Source: Empedobacter sedimenti
GTDB lineage: Bacteria > Bacteroidota > Bacteroidia > Flavobacteriales > Weeksellaceae
Assembly (NCBI RefSeq): GCF_030005555.1
Contig: NZ_JASCQG010000009.1
Location: 1-64,000, forward strand
Length of the DNA stretch: 64,000 nt
Direction: 5' to 3'
Part shown: positions 59,654 to 64,000 of the stretch, piece by piece
Numbering within the stretch: position 1 is the stretch's first letter
Layout: each line of letters begins with the position of its first letter
Made by a program: the position numbers and the translations under genes
The notes under the pieces: model-generated
Told to the model about the DNA's origin: nothing
What the model saw: the letters and a program-made list of their open reading frames with translations, nothing else
Database searches by the model: none

Positions 59654-59661
59654 TATATTTG
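59654..59661 (+). promoter_or_regulatory. -7 box of the tRNA-Arg promoter
   Basis: TATATTTG followed by C, a consensus -7 element, 40 nt ahead of the tRNA. Confidence 0.55.
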
Positions 59662-59701
59662 CATTCGAAAATAAGGGGAAATACTTTCAATTATTTCAAA
59701 C

Positions 59702-59775
59702 GGCCGAGTGGCGCAACTGAATAGCGCACTTGATTACGGCTCAAGAGGTTACAGGTTTGAATCCTGTCTCGGTCA
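59702..59775 (+). tRNA. tRNA-Arg (anticodon ACG)
   Basis: 74 nt. Acceptor GGCCGAG/CTCGGTC with one G-T pair, anticodon stem CTTGA/TCAAG around loop TTACGGC (anticodon ACG), and T arm ACAGG-TTTGAAT-CCTGT. CCA is not encoded. ACG is normally edited to ICG by TadA to read CGN codons. Confidence 0.95.
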
Positions 59776-59782
59776 CAAAAAT

Positions 59783-59810
59783 GCTCAGCGTCAATCGTTG
59801 AGCTTTTTTT
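59783..59810 (+). terminator. Terminator of tRNA-Arg
   Basis: GCTCAGCG / TCGTTGAGC stem (one G-T pair) followed by T7. Confidence 0.8.
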
Positions 59811-59840
59811 ATGAATATTAAATTCTATTGTTATTCAATA

Positions 59841-59880
59841 AAAAAGTCCATCTACAAATTGTAAATGGACTTTTTGGTTT
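59841..59880. terminator. Terminator of der (probably bidirectional)
   Basis: AAAAAGTCCAT / ATGGACTTTTT with a further imperfect pairing in the loop, placed just after the der stop on the minus strand. Confidence 0.8.
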
Positions 59881-59884
59881 TTTG

Positions 59885-61192
59885 TTATTTCTTTCTGAAG
59901 TAAACTTCGATTGGAACTCCTTCAAAATCAAATTCTCTTCTCAATTGATTTTCAATAAATCGTTTGTAAGGATCTCTGATGTATTGTGGCAAATTACAGA
60001 AAAACGCAAACTGTGGCGTTTTTGTAGGTAATTGCGTTACATATTTGATCTTAATGTATTTTCCTTTTACTGCAGGCGGAGGCGTAATCTCGATAATCGG
60101 TAACAAAGTTTCATTTAATTTACTCGTTTTGATACGACGACTACGATTTTCGTGCACATCAATAAATGTGTCTACCGCTTTTAGTACACGTTGTTTAGTT
60201 AACGCAGAGATAAACAATACAGGAACGTCTGTAAAAGGCGCAATACGTTTCAGAATAGCATCTTTGTATTCTTTCATTGTATTGGTCTCCTTTTCTAATA
60301 AATCCCATTTGTTTACCAAGATTACAACACCTTTTCGGTTGCGTTCTGCTAAATAAAGAATATTTAAATCTTGTGCTTCTATTCCGCGTTCAGCGTCAAT
60401 CATTAAAACACAAACATCACATTCTTCAATAGCACGAACTGAACGCATTACAGAATAAAATTCTAAGTCTTCGCTAACTTTTCCTTTTTTACGCATACCT
60501 GCAGTGTCTACCAAAACAAACTCGTGTCCAAATTTATTGTACAACGTTTCGATAGAATCACGTGTAGTTCCTGCGATATCTGTTACAATATTACGTTCTT
60601 CACCTAATAAAGCATTGATAAAAGTAGATTTTCCAGCATTTGGACGACCTACGATTGTAATTTTAGGTAAACCTTCGAATGGATCAATGTGTTCTTCTTC
60701 TGTGAAAGTATCCACAACATCATCCAATAATTCACCAGTTCCACTACCACTCATGGCAGCGATTGTGTACATTTTTTCGAAACCTAGGTTATAAAACTCA
60801 TAAGTATCGTCAATGTTTTTGTTGGTATCGACCTTATTCACAACTAAGAATGTAGGCTTCTTAGTGCGTCTTAAAAGGTTGCCAACTTCCTTATCCATAT
60901 CCGTTAATCCAACTTGATTGTCTACCATGAACAAAATTACATTTGCTTCATCAATAGCTAATTCAACTTGCTTGCGGATCTCTTCTTCAAAGGTATCATC
61001 AGAACCAACGACATACCCTCCGGTATCGATTACGGTAAACTCTTTTCCATTCCAATCAGATTTTCCATAGTGACGATCACGTGTAACACCAGAAGTGTCA
61101 TCAACGATAGCTTGTCTTTTTTGAATTAATCTGTTGAAGAACGTAGATTTACCAACGTTTGGTCTTCCTACAATTGCAACTATATTTGACAT
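59885..61192 (-). CDS. der: Ribosome-associated GTPase Der (EngA)
   Basis: 435 aa, two tandem GTPase domains and a KH-like C-terminal domain. G1 motifs are '[16 protein letters not shown]' (about residue 8) and '[16 protein letters not shown]' (about 180); G3 motifs 'DTGG' and 'DTAGM'; G4 motifs 'NKVD' and 'NKWD'. The C-terminus has '[38 protein letters not shown]'. It is required for maturation of the 50S subunit. Ordinary length and monocistronic. Confidence 0.97.
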   Translation of the reverse strand: MSNIVAIVGRPNVGKSTFFNRLIQKRQAIVDDTSGVTRDRHYGKSDWNGKEFTVIDTGGYVVGSDDTFEEEIRKQVELAIDEANVILFMVDNQVGLTDMDKEVGNLLRRTKKPTFLVVNKVDTNKNIDDTYEFYNLGFEKMYTIAAMSGSGTGELLDDVVDTFTEEEHIDPFEGLPKITIVGRPNAGKSTFINALLGEERNIVTDIAGTTRDSIETLYNKFGHEFVLVDTAGMRKKGKVSEDLEFYSVMRSVRAIEECDVCVLMIDAERGIEAQDLNILYLAERNRKGVVILVNKWDLLEKETNTMKEYKDAILKRIAPFTDVPVLFISALTKQRVLKAVDTFIDVHENRSRRIKTSKLNETLLPIIEITPPPAVKGKYIKIKYVTQLPTKTPQFAFFCNLPQYIRDPYKRFIENQLRREFDFEGVPIEVYFRKK

Positions 61193-61260
61193 TTTGCAAA
61201 GGTATAATTTTTAGAATAAATTTTTATATTAATTTTTTGATTGAGAAAGTATTGGGTATA

Positions 61261-61290
61261 AAAAAAGGTTAGATAAATTTCTAACCTCAT
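61261..61290 (-). terminator. Terminator of the leftward nucleotidyltransferase gene
   Basis: GGTTAGA / TCTAACC-type stem (61267-61286) and, on the minus strand, a following T6. Confidence 0.8.
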
Positions 61291-61297
61291 TAAATTG

Positions 61298-61726
61298 TTA
61301 TTTTACAATTTTTAATAATTCCTTTTCAGCAACCACTTTTCTAAGCCCAGAGCTAGAAAAACGGTGATCTCTAGAGTTGTAATATAACTCAATTCCTTTC
61401 TCTTCACAATAATTACGTCCAGTGAAGTTTTTATCTTGATATTCTATACCAAGAATACGAACATCAACATTAAAAGAGCGTAAAACATCTTCTAAGTCTT
61501 GTTCTGTTGCGTAAGGAACAATTTCGTCAACAAATTTGCATCCTTTTAACTGAATGTAACGCTCAACAACAGTTTGTGTTGGTTTGTTTTTTTCTGGACG
61601 ATCTAATGTTGGATCGGTTTGTAAACCAACGATCAAATAATCACATTGTTGTTTCGCATCTTCCAGCATTTTAATATGCCCAGCATGCAAAAGGTCAAAT
61701 GCACTGAATGTAATTCCGATTTTCAT
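61298..61726 (-). CDS. Cytidylyltransferase-like nucleotidyltransferase, second copy
   Basis: 142 aa. 'FSAFDLLHAGHIKMLEDAK' (HxGH motif) and 'RDHRFSSSGLRKVVAEKE' are the same signatures as in the gene at 16130, and most of the sequence between them aligns without gaps. It differs mainly around residues 40-50, in the 'RSFNVDVRILG' segment and at the C-terminus. It transfers a nucleotide onto a small phosphorylated substrate that is not determined. It is followed upstream (on the minus strand) by a phosphomannose-isomerase-type cupin. Confidence 0.75.
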   Translation of the reverse strand: MKIGITFSAFDLLHAGHIKMLEDAKQQCDYLIVGLQTDPTLDRPEKNKPTQTVVERYIQLKGCKFVDEIVPYATEQDLEDVLRSFNVDVRILGIEYQDKNFTGRNYCEEKGIELYYNSRDHRFSSSGLRKVVAEKELLKIVK

Positions 61727-61765
61727 AGTATATAATTAGTAGTTTAGTTTTATAGTTTGGTATTT

Positions 61766-62116
61766 CTAGTCTTCACTAGAACGGTTGTAGTCATCTTCGA
61801 TACGAATGATGTCCTCTTCACCAAAATACGTGCCGTGTTGTACTTCGATAAAAATTAATGTCTCATCTCCAATGTTTTGAATACGATGTTTAGCTTGTAA
61901 AGGTATTATAACAACTTCTCCAGCCTTGTATTCGTAATCATTTCCATCTAAAGTAACCAAAGCTTTCCCCTGTACAATAGTCCAAACTTCTGCACGATGA
62001 TTATGATATTGATAAGACAAGCGCCCTCCAACATTAACTTCAATTCTTTTTAATTTATAAAAATCTGTGTCCTCTAATACATAGTAAGAACCCCAAGGTC
62101 TGTTTCCTATCTCCAT
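61766..62116 (-). CDS. Mannose-6-phosphate isomerase type II-like cupin
   Basis: 116 aa from the ATG at 62116, chosen because the family starts at 'MEIGNRPWGSYYVLEDT'; an ATG at 62146 would add ten residues. 'GRLSYQYHNHRAEVWTIVQGKALVTLDG' is the metal-binding cupin motif (H, H, E) and 'VIIPLQAKHRIQNIGDETLIFIEVQHGTYFGEEDIIRIEDDYNR' is the second motif. It equals the C-terminal domain of bifunctional ManC/WbpW proteins, which is missing from the ManC encoded at 15035. It probably supplies Man-6-P to GDP-mannose synthesis. Confidence 0.85.
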   Translation of the reverse strand: MEIGNRPWGSYYVLEDTDFYKLKRIEVNVGGRLSYQYHNHRAEVWTIVQGKALVTLDGNDYEYKAGEVVIIPLQAKHRIQNIGDETLIFIEVQHGTYFGEEDIIRIEDDYNRSSED

Positions 62117-62200
62117 TGTAATGCAATTTACGGAATATTTCATCAAGATGTTGAGAAATATTCAATTAATAAATTGTTATAATATCTATATAATAAAAAA

Positions 62201-62224
62201 AACCTCAAACTTGCGTTTGAGGTT
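62201..62224 (-). terminator. Terminator of tRNA-Phe
   Basis: AACCTCAAAC / GTTTGAGGTT with a TTGC loop. On the minus strand a T-run follows, immediately after the tRNA. Confidence 0.85.
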
Positions 62225-62231
62225 ATAAATG

Positions 62232-62307
62232 TGGTGGTGCCTCCAGGAATCGAACCAGGGACACAAGGATTTTCAGTCCTTTGCTCTACCAACTGAGCTA
62301 AGGCACC
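62232..62307 (-). tRNA. tRNA-Phe (anticodon GAA)
   Basis: 76 nt including an encoded CCA. Acceptor GGTGCCT/AGGCACC, anticodon loop CTGAAAA (GAA) on stem AAGGA/TCCTT, T arm CCTGG-TTCGATT-CCTGG. Confidence 0.96.
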
Positions 62308-62438
62308 GTCATTTTGGATTGCAAATATAAGGATGTATTTTTTATTAATCCAAATTAATTTCAATAAAAATTTAATATTTTTTTAATCATCTGATTTCAA
62401 GTATATTTATTTCGGAAAAATAACTTGAATTGTAAAAG

Positions 62439-63929
62439 ATGGATTTAGTAACAGTGATAGATTGTTGGAATTTTGTAAAGGAATGGAGCTGGATTCCACT
62501 TACAATTATCTATTTAACTACAATTTTGACTATTTTATTCAATAATGGAAATCCAACTAAAACAATGGCTTGGATTTTAGTCATCGTTTTTTTGCCAGTT
62601 GTTGGTGTTATTATCTATTTTTTCTTTGGGCAAGGTTTCAAAAAAGAACAATATTTCAAGAGAGTTGATAAAACGCATAAAGATGTCGTGAATCAAAAAT
62701 GGAATGAGTTAGAAAATTTAATTCAAGATGATTTATCTAAAATTGAAGAAAATTTAGGCTCATTAACGCAAGTTTTTCGTTATCTAAATAACGGGAGAAT
62801 TGCTCCTCCATCTACAAATAATGAAGTAAAATTATTGACGAATGGTGAAGAAAAGTTTCCTTTGTTTTTGGACGCTTTACGTTCCGCAACAGATCACATC
62901 CATCTCGAATATTATATTTTTGAGGAAGATAAAATAGGTAATGAAATCATTTCAATTTTAGAAGAAAAAGCTAAAAATGGTGTTGATGTACGAATAACGG
63001 TTGATGATTTTGGTTCGCCAGCTCTTAATAAACACAAGAAAAGGTTTGAAGGAACGGGAGTCGATTTCCAGACTTTTTTACCTGTTCATTTTACCTCTTT
63101 GGCAAATTCTAATTACCGAAATCACCGTAAAATATTAATTGTAGATGCTAAAATAGCCTTTGTTGGTGGAATTAATATTTCGGATAAATATATCAATCAA
63201 AATGGTGAGAAAAGTCCCAATAATAAGGTTTATTGGCGCGATACATCTGTGATGATAAAAGGTGAAGCGATAAATATTTTACAATTACGTTTTTACCTTA
63301 ATTGGATGATGACTGACGGGAAAAACTATGCTATTTCGGATTCTAAATATTATAATCTTTCTAAAGAACAATACAAGGATTCCGCAGTTGTAAGTTTCGG
63401 ATTTACTTCGCCAGGAGACAAAATACATTCTGCAATGGAGTCTATGATGTTGGGAATTATGTTGGCAAAGAAAAAAGTACAAATTTGTACACCTTATTTT
63501 ATTCCGAGTGACGAATTTAAAACAGCGATTTTTATTGCCGTTTCTGCCGGTGTAGAAGTAGAATTGATTATTCCAAAAGAAGGAGATTCTGTTATTGTAC
63601 AGCAAGCTTCTTTGTCTTATTTAAAACCTTTTTTGGAGCGTGGTGTTAAAGTTTTTTTATACAACAAAGGCTTTATACATGCAAAAACAATTACGATAGA
63701 TGACGAAATAGCGTATATCGGAACTGTAAATTTAGATTACAGAAGCTTTTTTATCAATTTTGAGATAACTTCTGTTCTTCAGAATGATGGATTATTACAA
63801 GAAATGGCAAAACATTTTGAGATTGATCGAAATAATTCGGATATTTTAACAATAGAACATTGGATGAATCGACCTTGGTATAATCGTGCATTTGCATCAG
63901 TTTGCAGATTATTAGCTCCAATCTTATAA
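62439..63929 (+). CDS. cls: Cardiolipin synthase
   Basis: 496 aa. Two N-terminal membrane segments (about 15-35 and 45-68) are followed by two phospholipase-D domains. The HKD motifs are 'NYRNHRKILIVDAKIAFVGGINISD' (about residue 230) and 'GFIHAKTITIDDEIAYIGTVNLDYRSF' (about 410). It joins phosphatidylglycerol molecules to form cardiolipin in the inner membrane. Size and order fit bacterial Cls. No partner genes are adjacent. Confidence 0.95.
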   Translation: MDLVTVIDCWNFVKEWSWIPLTIIYLTTILTILFNNGNPTKTMAWILVIVFLPVVGVIIYFFFGQGFKKEQYFKRVDKTHKDVVNQKWNELENLIQDDLSKIEENLGSLTQVFRYLNNGRIAPPSTNNEVKLLTNGEEKFPLFLDALRSATDHIHLEYYIFEEDKIGNEIISILEEKAKNGVDVRITVDDFGSPALNKHKKRFEGTGVDFQTFLPVHFTSLANSNYRNHRKILIVDAKIAFVGGINISDKYINQNGEKSPNNKVYWRDTSVMIKGEAINILQLRFYLNWMMTDGKNYAISDSKYYNLSKEQYKDSAVVSFGFTSPGDKIHSAMESMMLGIMLAKKKVQICTPYFIPSDEFKTAIFIAVSAGVEVELIIPKEGDSVIVQQASLSYLKPFLERGVKVFLYNKGFIHAKTITIDDEIAYIGTVNLDYRSFFINFEITSVLQNDGLLQEMAKHFEIDRNNSDILTIEHWMNRPWYNRAFASVCRLLAPIL

Positions 63930-63961
63930 ATTATCTTATCTTAGAAAAAAACTTAACTACG

Positions 63962-64000
63962 ATGAAAAAAATATCTTTATCAATTGGTAGAATAGCATTA
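63962..64000 (+). CDS. Start of a further gene, cut by the window edge
   Basis: An ATG 32 bp after cls begins 'MKKISLSIGRIAL' and runs off the window. A basic start followed by hydrophobic residues would fit a signal peptide or membrane segment, but 13 codons are too few to assign anything. Confidence 0.45.
   Translation, partial: MKKISLSIGRIAL

Noticed and set aside
62143-62364. Minus-strand ORF of 73 codons
   Set aside because: It runs across the tRNA-Phe gene and its terminator; the translated tRNA accounts for its central part.
1-64000. CRISPR arrays, rRNA genes and insertion sequences
   Set aside because: No regularly spaced 25-40-bp repeats, no rRNA-like sequence and no transposase gene were seen in the window; the only mobile gene set is the tyrosine-recombinase element.

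Overview
The window looks like a chromosomal segment of a low-GC member of the Bacteroidota, most likely class Flavobacteriia (Weeksellaceae/Empedobacter-like by general resemblance; this taxonomic guess is inference). The signs are AT-rich DNA, upstream regions without strong Shine-Dalgarno sequences, promoters of the Bacteroidota TTG-N18/19-TAnnTTTG type, many SPII lipoproteins, a TonB-dependent receptor, an IPExxxVDY protein, and a tyrosine recombinase and Mob proteins of Bacteroidota type.

Layout. (1) 1-6545: a Coa1-like protein, then a cobalamin-riboswitch-controlled outer-membrane B12 uptake operon (TonB receptor, beta-propeller lipoprotein, further surface lipoprotein, DUF4465 lipoprotein). 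(2) 6549-14901: secreted hypothetical proteins, a GNAT acetyltransferase, and housekeeping genes pckA, acpP-fabF-rnc, an IPExxxVDY protein and pyk. (3) 15035-41667: a surface-polysaccharide locus with manC, a cytidylyltransferase-like gene, a UDP-sugar epimerase and dehydrogenase, rfbC/rfbA, a nearly complete legionaminic-acid module (LegB, LegC, NeuD-like, NeuB/LegI, NeuC/LegG, PtmE, LegF, PtmF, PtmA, PtmG), a very AT-rich wzy / glycosyltransferase / wzx core, the UDP-L-FucNAc genes (fnlA, cupin, fnlB, fnlC, wbuB), an epimerase/reductase, a small phosphoglycosyl transferase and a PglE-like aminotransferase. Together these would build, flip and polymerise a nonulosonate- and L-FucNAc-containing O-unit. 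(4) 41817-42836: pheS. (5) About 42959-57652: an integrated mobilizable element inserted after pheS. It has a tyrosine recombinase, two excisionase-like HTH proteins, a DUF3408 protein, a relaxase and its accessory protein, an oriT-like set of hairpins and near-identical terminal repeats, but no conjugation-pore genes. (6) 57952-64000: a MepB-family gene, a BtuF/siderophore-type binding lipoprotein, tRNA-Arg, der, a second cytidylyltransferase-like gene, a mannose-6-phosphate isomerase-type cupin, tRNA-Phe, cardiolipin synthase and the start of one more gene.

The strongest candidate for an undescribed system is the element's cargo operon, transcribed leftward from about 51500 to 43062. It encodes, in order, a J-domain-like protein without HPD that ends in a C-terminal membrane anchor; a signal-peptide/coiled-coil/single-TM protein; a large divergent Hsp70; a coiled-coil lipoprotein; a small membrane protein; a pseudokinase-like Ser/Thr kinase domain fused to an FtsH/Cdc48-type AAA+ ATPase; and a TerB-like protein. 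It looks like an envelope-to-cytoplasm chaperone/ATPase pathway carried as accessory cargo. A defence or stress role is inference only. A second notable signal is a set of three four-box arrays of NGCC spaced exactly 10 bp apart, ahead of three plus-strand genes of the same element.
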